In this document: piece after piece, positions 30,531 through 40,462 of the stretch
Layout: the number at the start of each line of letters is the position of its first letter
Numbering within the stretch: position 1 is the stretch's first letter
Source: Taylorella asinigenitalis ATCC 700933
Lineage (GTDB): Bacteria > Pseudomonadota > Gammaproteobacteria > Burkholderiales > Burkholderiaceae_B
Direction of reading: 5' to 3'
DNA: 64,000 bases
Assembly (NCBI RefSeq): GCF_000687755.1
Contig: NZ_JHXN01000001.1
Span: forward strand, 1 to 64,000
The notes under the pieces: generated by a model
The model's database searches: none
The model's input: the letters and a program-made list of their open reading frames with translations, nothing else
Told to the model about the DNA's origin: nothing
Position numbers and translations under genes: made by a program

Positions 30531-31637
30531 ATGAAACGTTCTCTTTTAGCTCTTGCATTAGGTTTGCAAGTATTATCAGCAACTGCATTAGCTGACTCTA
30601 TTAAATTTGGTCTTGTTACTCCTACTACAGGCCCTAACACTCAATATGGAGATATGGTTAAGGAAGGTGCTATTACAGCTGCCGAAATCATTAATTCTAA
30701 AGGTGGTGTTTTAGGCGGAAAAACTATTGAGTTTGTAGTAGTAGATGACGGTTGTGAACCTAAACAAGGTCCAATCGCAGCAAACTCTATTGTTAACCAA
30801 GACATTAAATTTGTAGTTGGTCCTACTTGCTCAGGCCCTATTAATGGTGCGGCTCCTATTCTAGACGAAGAGGGTGTAGTTGCAATTACTCCATCTGGTA
30901 CTTCTCCATCAATTACAGACGGAAAAGACTATCATTTCTTCTTTAGAGCTATTGGTCGTGACGATCAACAAGGTCCACCAGCTGCAAAATTCATTAAATC
31001 TAAAAATCCTAAGAAAATTGCTTTAGTTAATGATAAACAAGCATACGGTAAAGGTGTTACTACTTCAGTTAAAAACGAATTAGAAAAACTTGGTATGCAA
31101 GTTGCTTTTGATGAATCTATTAACGCAGGTGATACTGACTATTCAGCTTTGATCACTAAATTCAAATCTGCAGGTGTAGATTTTGTTTATTTTGGTGGTT
31201 ATTATCCTGAGTTAGGTTTGTTATTAAGACAATCTAAAGAGCAAGGGTTTGACGCTCAATTTATGGGACCTGAAGGTTCAGGGAATCCTGAAATCGTTGC
31301 TATCGCAGGAGATGCTGTAGACGGTCTATACATGACTTTCCCGCCAAACTATACGACTCTTCCAGGTAACGAAGAAATTGTTAAATATTTCAATGAGAAA
31401 AAACGTGACGCTGGTGGTGCATTCCAATTGCTTTCATATGCAGCAACCCAAGCTTTAGTTGCAGCTATTGAAGCTACTAAGAGCGAGGATCCAGAAAAAG
31501 TTGCAGACTGGTTGCACGCAAACTCTGTTAAAACTGTAGTTGGTGATCTATCATGGCAGGAATCTGGAGACCTTAAGTCTTTTGATTTTGATGTAGTTCA
31601 ATGGAAAAAAGACGGCTCTAAAACCTCAGTTAAATAG
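30531..31637 (+). CDS. livK: Branched-chain amino-acid ABC transporter, periplasmic binding protein
   Basis: This 368-residue type I periplasmic binding protein has a signal peptide (MKRSLLALALGLQVLSATALA, cleaved before DSIKFG). The mature part starts with IKFGLVTPTTGPNTQYG and has the YGDMVKEGAITAAEIINSKGGVLGGKTIEFV segment typical of LivJ/LivK. GGAG lies 7 bases before the ATG. It feeds leucine, isoleucine or valine, or related amino acids, to LivHMGF encoded downstream. proC lies between it and the permeases. Confidence 0.92.
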   Translation: MKRSLLALALGLQVLSATALADSIKFGLVTPTTGPNTQYGDMVKEGAITAAEIINSKGGVLGGKTIEFVVVDDGCEPKQGPIAANSIVNQDIKFVVGPTCSGPINGAAPILDEEGVVAITPSGTSPSITDGKDYHFFFRAIGRDDQQGPPAAKFIKSKNPKKIALVNDKQAYGKGVTTSVKNELEKLGMQVAFDESINAGDTDYSALITKFKSAGVDFVYFGGYYPELGLLLRQSKEQGFDAQFMGPEGSGNPEIVAIAGDAVDGLYMTFPPNYTTLPGNEEIVKYFNEKKRDAGGAFQLLSYAATQALVAAIEATKSEDPEKVADWLHANSVKTVVGDLSWQESGDLKSFDFDVVQWKKDGSKTSVK

Positions 31638-31727
31638 TTACTTCGGTCCCCATAAATCCAATTTTTTCAAAATCGAAACATTTTGATAAGAATTTGATTA
31701 AAATGGGGGCTTTTTATTGGAAAGTCT

Positions 31728-32549
31728 ATGAGCGATATTGCTTTTCTAGGTGGCGGAAATATGGCTTCTGCCATAATGAACGGAATTAATAGAGGCATAA
31801 AATCTGGAGATTTGCCTCAGCTTAATGTAGATGTTTTCGATAAAAATAAAGATAAATTAGAAATTTGGGCCTCACTTGGGGCTTCAGGTTTTTTAAATGT
31901 ACAGGAAAATCTATCAAATACTAAGTTATGGATTTTGGCTGTAAAGCCTCAGAATATGAGAGAGTTATGCGAGAGCATTGCCAAATATATACGTGAGGAT
32001 ACTCTTATTTTAAGTGTTGCAGCAGGGTTATCAACGGAAGTAATTTCTAGTTGGCTTTCAGGGCATAAAAAAATTGTTAGATGTATGCCGAACACGCCAA
32101 CTTCTTTAGGTATGGGGGCGACTGGTATATTTGCACCAAAGAGTGTGTCAGAACAAGAGTATTCAATGATTAAGTCTATTCTTAGGACTACTGGCTTAAC
32201 AATTGAATTACAAGATGAGTCTTTAATGGATTCTGTAGGAGCCCTATCAGGAAGTGGCCCAGCTTACATTTTCTATTTTATTGAGGCTCTTGTAGAAGGT
32301 GGTGTTGAGCTAGGTTTGGATAGAAATACTTCTGAGGAACTTGCAATAAAAACTGTTATAGGTGCAGGTTTATTAGCATCTAATTCTGATATTCCTGTAT
32401 CTAAGCTTAGAGAAAATGTCACATCTAAAGGAGGCACAACAAGGGCGGCCTTGGATGTATTTGAAAAACATAATTTTAAAGAAATCGTAAAAGAAGCGAT
32501 GAAAGCTGCTCGAAATAGATCTGAGCAATTCTCAAAAGAAAATAATTAA
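31728..32549 (+). CDS. proC: Pyrroline-5-carboxylate reductase
   Basis: This 273-residue enzyme reduces pyrroline-5-carboxylate to proline with NAD(P)H. IAFLGGGNMASAI is the dinucleotide-binding loop. LAVKPQNM, RCMPNTPTSLGMGATGI and LSGSGPAYIFYFIEAL form the catalytic and substrate regions, and TSKGGTTRAALDVF closes the dimer fold. It sits between livK (90-bp gap) and livH (2-bp gap), so it is probably read with the permease genes. This is an uncommon place for proC. Confidence 0.95.
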   Translation: MSDIAFLGGGNMASAIMNGINRGIKSGDLPQLNVDVFDKNKDKLEIWASLGASGFLNVQENLSNTKLWILAVKPQNMRELCESIAKYIREDTLILSVAAGLSTEVISSWLSGHKKIVRCMPNTPTSLGMGATGIFAPKSVSEQEYSMIKSILRTTGLTIELQDESLMDSVGALSGSGPAYIFYFIEALVEGGVELGLDRNTSEELAIKTVIGAGLLASNSDIPVSKLRENVTSKGGTTRAALDVFEKHNFKEIVKEAMKAARNRSEQFSKENN

Positions 32550-32551
32550 TA

Positions 32552-33478
32552 ATGGCTGATTTTTTACCTCAATTTTTTCAACAACTCTTTAATGGACTGT
32601 CATTAGGGGCGATTTACGCACTTATTGCCATCGGATATACGATGGTATATGGCATTATAGGTATGATTAACTTTGCACACGGCGAAATCTATATGATTGG
32701 TGCTTATGTTGGTCTAATTACTTTAGCTGTGCTCGGGGTAGATGGTTCTATTCCTGTTCCCGTTTTAATTGCGTGTATGCTTGTCGTATCTGTTCTTGTG
32801 ACAGGTGTTTACGGCTATGCTGTGGAGAGGGTGGCATACCGTCCTCTAAGAAACAGTCCTAGACTAATTTCATTAATCTCAGCAATTGCTATGTCTATCT
32901 TTTTGCAAAACTGGGTAGCCTTAGGTCAGGGAGCAAAAGACGTTGCAGTTCCAAATATACTGCCAGGGGCTTTTGAGTTCACATTTTCAAATGATTTTAC
33001 GATTGTCATCTCTTACGCAAGAATTCTTATCATTGCGGTTGTATTTGTTTTGATGGTAGCACTTACACTGTTTATTAAAAAATCCCGTATGGGGAGAGCA
33101 TCTAGGGCTTGTTCACAAGATATACAGATGGCTAATATGCTTGGTATAGATACAAACAAAGTGATATCTGTAATCTTTATTTTGGGGGCGGTACTTGCTG
33201 CGGTTGGAGGCGTGCTCATTGCCATCACAATAGGTAAACTTAATCCATTCATAGGATTTATTGCGGGTATTAAAGCATTTACAGCTGCTGTTCTTGGGGG
33301 AATTGGAAGCGTGCCTGGGGCTATATTGGGCGGACTTATTATTGGCGTAACAGAAACTATGGCTGCGGCATATATAGCATCTGAATATAAAGATATTGTT
33401 GCATTTGGGCTGCTTGTATTAATACTTTTATTTAAACCAAGTGGTTTATTAGGTAAGCCGGAGGTAGAAAAAGTATGA
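32552..33478 (+). CDS. livH: Branched-chain amino-acid ABC permease LivH
   Basis: This 308-residue inner-membrane protein has about eight helices. [39 protein letters not shown] at the N-terminus is the LivH hallmark. The C-terminal [27 protein letters not shown] contains the loop that contacts the ATPases. It overlaps livM by four bases and follows proC by two. Confidence 0.94.
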   Translation: MADFLPQFFQQLFNGLSLGAIYALIAIGYTMVYGIIGMINFAHGEIYMIGAYVGLITLAVLGVDGSIPVPVLIACMLVVSVLVTGVYGYAVERVAYRPLRNSPRLISLISAIAMSIFLQNWVALGQGAKDVAVPNILPGAFEFTFSNDFTIVISYARILIIAVVFVLMVALTLFIKKSRMGRASRACSQDIQMANMLGIDTNKVISVIFILGAVLAAVGGVLIAITIGKLNPFIGFIAGIKAFTAAVLGGIGSVPGAILGGLIIGVTETMAAAYIASEYKDIVAFGLLVLILLFKPSGLLGKPEVEKV

Positions 33479-34707
33479 CGCATGCTTTGAAAAATGCGGT
33501 GTTATCCGCGATTTTAACGGCTCTACTTGCGGTGCCTATTCTAGGTCTTAAACTTACGCGAGAAAATGGTGTTATAGCTATTGATCCTGATTTCAAGCTC
33601 GCTTTGTGGGGCTGCGTAATCGTCTTTTTAGTGCAGCTATTTGTGACTCCATTGCTTAAAAAAGTAAATCTCAAAGGGAAGTATGGGAAGCCTATAAACC
33701 TAAATCTAAAACCAATTCAGATGAATATCATACTGTTATTGATTTTAGTAGCATTGTTTGTTTGGCCATTTTTCGGAAATCGAGTTTCAGTAGATATTGC
33801 CACTTTAGTGCTTATATATGTAATGCTTGGTTTAGGTCTAAATATTGTTGTTGGATTTGCTGGCTTACTCGATTTAGGATTTGTTGGATTTTATGCGGTT
33901 GGAGCGTATACCTACGCATTATTGTTTTATTATTTTGATTGGTCGTTTTGGCAGGCATTGCCACTTGCAGGCTTATTTGCAGCTGGATTTGGATTTCTGT
34001 TAGGATTTCCTGTGTTGCGTCTGAGGGGTGATTACCTTGCGATTGTGACTCTTGGTTTTGGAGAAATTATTCGTCTTCTGCTTATTAATTTAGTGAGTAT
34101 CACAAGGGGTCCCGACGGCATATCGAGCATTCCAAAGCCTACAGTTTTTGGCTATCCAATGCAAAGAAGAGCTCCTGAAGGTCAAGAGACATTCCATCAA
34201 TTAATGGGGTGGAAGTTTGATTCTATGGACTCTGTAATTTATTTATATTTGCTAGCTTTGATATTAGCGATTCTTACTCTTTTATTATCTAATCGCTTGC
34301 TTAGGATGCCTGTTGGTAGGGCTTGGGAAGCATTGCGAGAAGATGAAATTGCATGCAAATCATTAGGTTTAAATCCTACTAAAATTAAGTTATCGGCATT
34401 CACATTGGGTGCGATGTGTGCAGGTTTTGCGGGTGCATTTTTTGCTGCTCGTCAGGGTTTAGTGAATCCAGAAGCATTCACATTTATGGAATCGGCTATG
34501 ATTCTTGCTATCGTGGTTTTAGGTGGTATGGGTTCTCAAATCGGGGTTATTTTTGCTGCAATTATTCTGACCGTTTTACCAGAGCTGGCTAGACAGTTTG
34601 CTGAATATAGGATGCTAATCTTTGGTCTAGTTATGGTTCTTATGATGATTTGGAGACCACAGGGATTATTTCCAGTTAAAAGACCTCATGTGGAGGTTTC
34701 TGCATGA
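33475..34707 (+). CDS. livM: Branched-chain amino-acid ABC permease LivM
   Basis: This 410-residue permease pairs with Liv[34 protein letters not shown] (about 118-150) and [26 protein letters not shown] are typical. [21 protein letters not shown] near the end contains the ATPase-coupling loop. An N-terminal extension of about 100 residues with two helices precedes the conserved core, as in E. coli LivM. Four-base overlaps join it to livH and livG. Confidence 0.94.
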   Translation: MTHALKNAVLSAILTALLAVPILGLKLTRENGVIAIDPDFKLALWGCVIVFLVQLFVTPLLKKVNLKGKYGKPINLNLKPIQMNIILLLILVALFVWPFFGNRVSVDIATLVLIYVMLGLGLNIVVGFAGLLDLGFVGFYAVGAYTYALLFYYFDWSFWQALPLAGLFAAGFGFLLGFPVLRLRGDYLAIVTLGFGEIIRLLLINLVSITRGPDGISSIPKPTVFGYPMQRRAPEGQETFHQLMGWKFDSMDSVIYLYLLALILAILTLLLSNRLLRMPVGRAWEALREDEIACKSLGLNPTKIKLSAFTLGAMCAGFAGAFFAARQGLVNPEAFTFMESAMILAIVVLGGMGSQIGVIFAAIILTVLPELARQFAEYRMLIFGLVMVLMMIWRPQGLFPVKRPHVEVSA

Positions 34708-35471
34708 AAAACGAAATCGTATTATCAGTAAAAGATTTAGTGATGCGATTTGGCGGTCTATTAGCTGTAGACCGCGTAAGCTTTGATGTTTATAAGAACG
34801 AAGTATTTTCAATTATCGGTCCTAACGGGGCTGGGAAAACCACTGTATTTAATTGTGTAAGTGGGTTTTATACTCCTACTGAAGGTGTAGTTCAGCTTTT
34901 TGGAGAAGATATCACTGGAAAATCTAGTCATCAAGTTGCTAATTATGGACTTATTAGAACCTTCCAAAATGTGCGACTATTTAAAAACCTCTCAGTTTTA
35001 GAAAATTTATTAGTAGCTCAACACAATAAATTATCGGCTAGTTTTTTGTCTGGGATTTTGCGATTACCATCTTTTAAAAGAAGTGAAAAAATTGCTTTAG
35101 ATAACGCAATGAAATGGCTTGATTTTATGGGTCTTAGGGCATATGCAAATCGTGAAGCAGGTAACTTAGCCTATGGACATCAAAGACGATTAGAAATAGC
35201 TCGCTGCATGATTACTCAACCAAAACTATTGCTTTTGGATGAGCCTGCTGCAGGACTAAATCCACAAGAGAAAAAAGAGCTATCATCTCTGATTAATAAA
35301 CTTAGAGAAGAATACAACCTTTCAGTTCTACTTATCGAACATGACATGAGTTTGATTATGGATATATCAGATCGAATAATGGTTATGGAGATGGGTAAAC
35401 CGTTGATTACAGGACTCCCTGACGAAGTGCGAAATGATCCTGAAGTTATCAAAGCATATTTAGGGGAGTAG
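34704..35471 (+). CDS. livG: Branched-chain amino-acid ABC ATPase LivG
   Basis: This 255-residue cytoplasmic ATPase has Walker [15 protein letters not shown], signature [14 protein letters not shown], Walker [14 protein letters not shown] and switch [19 protein letters not shown]. The PAAGLNP variant after the Walker B Glu is typical of LivG. It forms a heterodimer with LivF under LivH-LivM. Confidence 0.95.
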   Translation: MKNEIVLSVKDLVMRFGGLLAVDRVSFDVYKNEVFSIIGPNGAGKTTVFNCVSGFYTPTEGVVQLFGEDITGKSSHQVANYGLIRTFQNVRLFKNLSVLENLLVAQHNKLSASFLSGILRLPSFKRSEKIALDNAMKWLDFMGLRAYANREAGNLAYGHQRRLEIARCMITQPKLLLLDEPAAGLNPQEKKELSSLINKLREEYNLSVLLIEHDMSLIMDISDRIMVMEMGKPLITGLPDEVRNDPEVIKAYLGE

Positions 35472-35474
35472 AAC

Positions 35475-36176
35475 ATGCTTATATTAAAGAATATCTTTAC
35501 GCATTATGGGGCGATTGAAGCATTGCATGGCGTATCGGTTCACGTAAACGAAGGTGAAATCGTAACTCTAATTGGGGCAAATGGTGCGGGCAAAACTACT
35601 ATTTTAAAAACAGTATGCGGAGATCCCCACGCTACTAGCGGCCAAGTGCTATTTCAAAACGAGGATATTACGAAATTAAAAACACATGAGATTATGAGAA
35701 AGGGCATTGCCATATCTCCTGAAGGGAGACGTGTTTTCCCTGGTCTGACTGTAAATGAAAATCTGCAGATGGGGGCTTTTTTCAAATCACAAAGCGAAGT
35801 TGAAGAGGGTATCTCACACGTTTTTAATTTATTTCCGCGACTAAAAGAGAGGGCACAGCAGAGGGCAGGCACTATGTCTGGAGGCGAACAACAAATGCTT
35901 GCTATCGGTCGTGCACTTATGAGTAAACCAAAATTGCTGCTTTTGGATGAGCCAACTTTAGGGCTTGCTCCCTTAATAATCGCTCAGATTTTTGAAATTA
36001 TTCAAACCATACGAGAATCTGGTGTGACCGTTTTCTTAGTGGAACAAAATGCAAATAAAGCATTGCAAGTGGCAGATAGAGGATATGTTCTTGAGACAGG
36101 CAAGGTTGTCTTAGAAGATACGGGAAAAAATCTTCTATCAAACGATGCAGTAAGAAAAGCTTATTTAGGGCATTGA
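35475..36176 (+). CDS. livF: Branched-chain amino-acid ABC ATPase LivF
   Basis: This 233-residue ATPase starts 3 bases after livG. LIGANGAGKTTILKTVCG is Walker A, MSGGEQQMLAIGRALM the signature, and LLLLDEPTLGLAPLI Walker B. FLVEQNANKALQVADRGYVLETGKV carries the switch region (Gln replacing His, as is usual in LivF). It is the last gene of the operon, followed by a weak hairpin. Confidence 0.95.
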   Translation: MLILKNIFTHYGAIEALHGVSVHVNEGEIVTLIGANGAGKTTILKTVCGDPHATSGQVLFQNEDITKLKTHEIMRKGIAISPEGRRVFPGLTVNENLQMGAFFKSQSEVEEGISHVFNLFPRLKERAQQRAGTMSGGEQQMLAIGRALMSKPKLLLLDEPTLGLAPLIIAQIFEIIQTIRESGVTVFLVEQNANKALQVADRGYVLETGKVVLEDTGKNLLSNDAVRKAYLGH

Positions 36177-36236
36177 TATAAGAGGATGAGGTACGTGGAC
36201 ATTGCCACAATATAAGGGCGGGTCCGCAAATCAAAC

Positions 36237-36275
36237 AAAAAAAACCATCGTTAATTCGATGGCCTTTATTTTATT
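36237..36275. terminator. Short bidirectional hairpin between livF and the SCO gene
   Basis: CCATCG (36245-36250) pairs with CGATGG (36257-36262), flanked by an A-run before and a T-rich stretch after. The 6-bp stem is modest, but the position between converging operons fits a terminator. Confidence 0.6.
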
Positions 36276-36891
36276 TTCCTTCTATAAGCTTAATCACAGA
36301 GCTGCGAAGCTTATCCGTCTCAATCGCATTTGTCGCTAAAAATCTTGCATTCAAATCTTGATCGAAAATATATATACCCCGCGCATGCATAACTTCATAA
36401 TACGCATTTGGATCATCGTTTTTCGGCTTTTCGATTTGATATGCCACACGATATCGTTTCGCTAATTTCGCTATAGTTTTCTCGTCCGAAGTCAAACCCA
36501 ATATCCTATCGCTAAATGCACTGACATAGTTTTTCAAAAGCTCAGGCGTATCCCTATACGGATCCACAGAAATAAAAATAACACGCACTTTCGCAGCTTG
36601 CTCAGGTGACAATGAATTTTGAAGAATATTTAGCTCAGCTAATGTTGTTGGACATATATCGGGGCAGGATGCGTATCCAAATGTGATTAAGGTCACATAG
36701 CCCTTAAAATCCTCTTCTGTGTACGATTTATCCGTTGAATTTAATTCAAATTTAAGATCGGGAAGATTCCCTTTGATAGGATATACCGTCGTATCAGTTT
36801 GAGCTAATTGTGCGGTGTTTACGCCCGCTAATACAGGTGGCAATGCCAACGAACCCCACCCAATCACTAATGCTGAAATCAATCTTTTCAT
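36271..36891 (-). CDS. SCO1/SenC-family copper chaperone-like protein
   Basis: This 206-residue thioredoxin-fold protein has a signal peptide or anchor (MKRLISALVIGWGSLALPPVLAG). The CxxxC copper site is at FGYASCPDICPTT (Cys76, Cys80), with the third ligand His169 in VMHARGIYIFD. SCO proteins deliver copper to the CuA site of cytochrome oxidase or act as thiol reductases. Its ATG overlaps the prlC stop by four bases (ATGA), so it ends a five-gene minus-strand operon. Confidence 0.88.
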   Translation of the reverse strand: MKRLISALVIGWGSLALPPVLAGVNTAQLAQTDTTVYPIKGNLPDLKFELNSTDKSYTEEDFKGYVTLITFGYASCPDICPTTLAELNILQNSLSPEQAAKVRVIFISVDPYRDTPELLKNYVSAFSDRILGLTSDEKTIAKLAKRYRVAYQIEKPKNDDPNAYYEVMHARGIYIFDQDLNARFLATNAIETDKLRSSVIKLIEGK

Positions 36892-38954
36892 ATCAATCCT
36901 TGGTGTCGAAGCATTGCATCTGGCTGAGGATCGCGACCTCTGAAATCTCTGAAAAATTCCTCAGCAGGCTTAGAACCGCCCACCTCAAGAATCCGCTCTC
37001 TATAACGCAAACCAATTTCAGGATTTAGTGTTGAACCATCTGCAAGCCTATTTTCCTCAAATAAACTATAAGCATCAGATGAAAGAACCTCTGCCCATTT
37101 GTAGCTGTAGTAGCCTGCCGCATAACCGCCTGCAAAAATATGAGAAAAATTATGCGGGAAGCGAGCCCAGTCTGGTGGAATCACAACAGCCACTTTTTCG
37201 CGAACCTCTTTTAAAATTCGCATAACATCGGCAATTTTAAGATCCTTCATACCAATGTGAAGAGTCATATCAAATAGGGCAAATTCAAGTTGACGCACAT
37301 TAAACATGCCACTTTGAAAATTCTTAGCCTTATATATTTTTTCAAATAATTCTGGTGGCAGTTTCTCTTTGGTGGCAATGTGCGAGCTCAAGAGATTCAT
37401 TACATCTTCCTCCCACACAAAATTTTCCATCATTTGTGATGGAAGCTCTATGGCATCCCACTCAACTGCACTGAATGCCGATGCATCAACTTCATCAACC
37501 TTGGTTAATAAAGCATGCAATGCGTGCCCAGACTCATGAAACAGTGTTATTACATCATCATGTGTAAGTTGCGAAGGCTTTCCATCAACGGGTGGAATAA
37601 AGTTGCATGTTAAATAAACAATCGGAGTACTAAAAACATTTTCGGTTTTCATGCGATTGCGTTCTATATTTACCCAAGCACCGCTTTGTTTTCCATTTCT
37701 CGCATATAGGTCAACATAAAGATGTCCTAATAGTTCTCCGCTTTTGGTATCTGTGACTTCAAATGAAACTATATCTTTATTCCATTTAGGCAATTGAATA
37801 TCTTTTAAGGTAACACCAAAAAGTTCAGAAATAATTTTTTTCCAGCCAGAGAATACTGAATCTACAGGAAGATAGGGCTTAAGCTCTGCATCCGAATAAG
37901 AATATTTAGATTTACGAAGTTTTTCTGAATAATAAGCAATATCCCATGGGTTAAGGGATTCCTTGTTAAATTCAGCTTTGGCAAAGCTTTTGAGCTCATC
38001 TAAATCTCTTTGTGCAAAAGGTTTTGAGCGTTTAGCCAAATCATCTAAAAAATTCATTACTTCATGAGAATCATTAGCCATGCGAGTTTCAAGTTGAAGG
38101 TCCGCATAATCTTTAAATCCTAAAACTTTTGCTAATTCATTTTTAAGATGCAAGATTTGTTCAATATTGGATGAATTATCGAATTCAGGTTTGCCGTTTT
38201 CCGAAGCTATAGTGCTAAAGCCACGATAAAGTTTTTCTCTTATATCTTCAGATTCTGCATATTGCATTACTGGCACATATACAGGAATTTGCACAACTAA
38301 TTTCCATTCATTAGGCCTTCCTTCAGCAACTGCTAATTCCTTACATAAAGCAATAACATCCTCAGGCAGCCCCTTAAGCTCATTTATATCTGAAACATAG
38401 TAGGACCATTTATCAACTGAGTCCAAACAATTTTCAGAATATTTTTGCGATAACTGAGCAAGCTTGTCCGAAATTTCAATAAACTTTTGCTTTTGCTCTC
38501 CCTCAAGTTCAACTCCACTTAATTTAAATGCTTGCAGAGCAAGATAAAGAATTCTTTTTTGCTCTTTTGAGTATGAAGCATATTCTGGGTTCAAATCTTG
38601 ATCAGCTAATGCTTTATAGTGCTTATATAGGTCTTTATTTAGGCCCATTAAAGTTGAATGTTCCACTATAAGTGGCAATGTTTTTGTAAAAGCTTCTCTC
38701 AATTCTGGCGTATTTACAACCGAATTCAGGTGTCCCACTACTTGCCAAGCTCTTCCTAATTGAGCTGAGTTTTCGTTTAGGCGATGAATAAATGTCTCCC
38801 ATGTTAATGGTGTTGGAGCAGCTACCAATTCATCAACAAATTTTTTATTCTCATCTATTAAAAATTTAATTGCTGGCTCAATATGTTCAGCTTTTACTGC
38901 ACTGTAATCAATAAACTCATTGATACCGACTAATAAAGGATTGTTTGTAAGCAT
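36888..38954 (-). CDS. prlC: Oligopeptidase A (M3 metallopeptidase)
   Basis: This 688-residue cytoplasmic zinc peptidase degrades short peptides, including cleaved signal peptides. The zinc motif is TLFHESGHALHALL (HExxH), with the third ligand in SAFSAVEWDAIELPSQMMENF. YSYKWAEVLSSDAYSLF near the C-terminus is the substrate-closing region. The length matches E. coli PrlC (680). It lies between folD and the SCO gene with overlapping ends. Confidence 0.93.
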   Translation of the reverse strand: MLTNNPLLVGINEFIDYSAVKAEHIEPAIKFLIDENKKFVDELVAAPTPLTWETFIHRLNENSAQLGRAWQVVGHLNSVVNTPELREAFTKTLPLIVEHSTLMGLNKDLYKHYKALADQDLNPEYASYSKEQKRILYLALQAFKLSGVELEGEQKQKFIEISDKLAQLSQKYSENCLDSVDKWSYYVSDINELKGLPEDVIALCKELAVAEGRPNEWKLVVQIPVYVPVMQYAESEDIREKLYRGFSTIASENGKPEFDNSSNIEQILHLKNELAKVLGFKDYADLQLETRMANDSHEVMNFLDDLAKRSKPFAQRDLDELKSFAKAEFNKESLNPWDIAYYSEKLRKSKYSYSDAELKPYLPVDSVFSGWKKIISELFGVTLKDIQLPKWNKDIVSFEVTDTKSGELLGHLYVDLYARNGKQSGAWVNIERNRMKTENVFSTPIVYLTCNFIPPVDGKPSQLTHDDVITLFHESGHALHALLTKVDEVDASAFSAVEWDAIELPSQMMENFVWEEDVMNLLSSHIATKEKLPPELFEKIYKAKNFQSGMFNVRQLEFALFDMTLHIGMKDLKIADVMRILKEVREKVAVVIPPDWARFPHNFSHIFAGGYAAGYYSYKWAEVLSSDAYSLFEENRLADGSTLNPEIGLRYRERILEVGGSKPAEEFFRDFRGRDPQPDAMLRHQGLI

Positions 38955-39829
38955 TAAATAATTCCTTCTCTTTGAGGAGTAATTCCAGCTTTGCGTTCAG
39001 CGGCTTCTACTGTATTTACTAGAAGCATCACGATAGTCATGGGTCCGACCCCGCCTGGTACTGGAGTTATGAAAGAGGCTTTTTTAGAAGCAGATTCAAA
39101 ATCAACGTCACCGCATAATTTTCCATCTTCTTTTCTATGGATTCCAACATCTATAACAACAGCTCCATCTTTTATCATTTCGCCGTTAATAAGATGCGGT
39201 TTGCCAGCGGCCGCCACGAGAATGTCGGCTCTTTTGGTTTGAGCGGCTAAATCACGTGTTTTTGAGTTGCAAATGGTAACTGTCGCACCAGCCAATTGAA
39301 GAAGTAGGGCCATAGGTTTGCCAACAATATTACTTGCCCCCACAACAACAGCCTCCGCTCCACGAATATTGATATCCTTAGATTTGAGCATCCGCATAAC
39401 ACCGTAAGGAGTGCAAGGTATAAATTTAGGATTTCCCGTCAATAATGCCCCCGCATTTTCTATATGAAATCCATCAACGTCCTTAGATGGGTCAATAGAA
39501 GATATAGCAATTTGGCTATTTAAATGAGGTGGCAATGGCAACTGTATCAATATCCCGTGTACAGTATCATCTTTGTTTAATTTCTCAATTTGCTTAATAA
39601 GCTCTTCTTGACTTGTTTCTGTGGGAAGTCGCTCAACTTCGCTTACAAGTCCTAGATTTATAAATGTTTGGTGCTTATTTTTTACATAGACTGCAGATGC
39701 TGGATCATCTCCCACTAAAATCACGGTTAACGATGGAGTAATTCCTTTTGATTTGAGAGTGTTAATTCGATCTGAAAGTCCTTCTTTTATTTGAGCTGAC
39801 AAGGCTTTGCCATCAATAATTTCTGACAT
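38954..39829 (-). CDS. folD: Methylenetetrahydrofolate dehydrogenase / cyclohydrolase
   Basis: This 291-residue bifunctional enzyme interconverts 5,10-methylene- and 10-formyl-tetrahydrofolate. [25 protein letters not shown] has the catalytic Tyr and Lys. [14 protein letters not shown] and [12 protein letters not shown] are conserved. [16 protein letters not shown] binds NADP and [16 protein letters not shown] is a signature. It shares one base with prlC and lies 9 bases after the response-regulator gene. Confidence 0.96.
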   Translation of the reverse strand: MSEIIDGKALSAQIKEGLSDRINTLKSKGITPSLTVILVGDDPASAVYVKNKHQTFINLGLVSEVERLPTETSQEELIKQIEKLNKDDTVHGILIQLPLPPHLNSQIAISSIDPSKDVDGFHIENAGALLTGNPKFIPCTPYGVMRMLKSKDINIRGAEAVVVGASNIVGKPMALLLQLAGATVTICNSKTRDLAAQTKRADILVAAAGKPHLINGEMIKDGAVVIDVGIHRKEDGKLCGDVDFESASKKASFITPVPGGVGPMTIVMLLVNTVEAAERKAGITPQREGII

Positions 39830-39838
39830 GTATATCTC

Positions 39839-40459
39839 TTAGTTATGAATGTTAGAGGATTTAAGTGCAACCTTAATAAGGTCCGCAACATTAGATACTT
39901 CAAGCTTCTCCATAATGTTAGCTCTGTGAGCTTCTACAGTCTTAATACTGATACTTAAATCATCGGCAATTTGCTTATTAAGACGGCCAGCAACAATTCT
40001 TTCTAGAACTTGTTGTTCTCTACTAGTAAGTTTGCCTAAAAGTGCATCATTTGCTTTTTGATTTTTAGTTTTTTCAGCTCGATCTTGAGCAACATTAATG
40101 AGGCGAGAAATAACTTCTTGAATATGAGTTAAATTAAATGGTTTTTCGATGAAATCAACAGCACCTCTTTGCATAGTAGACACAGCCATTGGTACTGTTC
40201 CGTGTCCAGTAATAAATACTATAGGAATATCAATTTTTCTACTGTTCATTTCTTCTTGAAGTTGTAAACCTGACATACCAGGCATACGAACATCGGTAAT
40301 TAAAATACTTACAGAATCAGGTTTGTAAGATTCTAAAAATTGTTCTCCACTTGGAAAGGTCTCGACAATGTATCCATTAGTTTCAAGTAAAAACCTAAGA
40401 GAATCGCGTACCGCATTGTCGTCGTCCACAATATAGATAGTAGTTTGCGAGCTTGACAT
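39839..40459 (-). CDS. FixJ-type response regulator (receiver + LuxR HTH)
   Basis: This 206-residue transcription factor has an N-terminal receiver (about 6-120). Asp56 in ILITDVRMPG is the phosphate acceptor, the acidic cluster is DDDNA and the conserved Lys is in FIEKPF. A LuxR-type helix-turn-helix (about 140-200) reads LTSREQQVLERIVAGRLNKQIADDLSISIKTVEAHRANIMEKL. It is co-encoded with the PAS kinase upstream (3-base gap). The kinase gene diverges from aceE, so control of pyruvate dehydrogenase is a reasonable but unproven guess. Confidence 0.9.
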   Translation of the reverse strand: MSSSQTTIYIVDDDNAVRDSLRFLLETNGYIVETFPSGEQFLESYKPDSVSILITDVRMPGMSGLQLQEEMNSRKIDIPIVFITGHGTVPMAVSTMQRGAVDFIEKPFNLTHIQEVISRLINVAQDRAEKTKNQKANDALLGKLTSREQQVLERIVAGRLNKQIADDLSISIKTVEAHRANIMEKLEVSNVADLIKVALKSSNIHN

Positions 40460-40462
40460 GAA

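Noticed and set aside
33013-33483. 156-residue open frame antisense to livH
   Set aside because: It lies fully inside livH on the other strand and has no recognizable domain. livH is certain.
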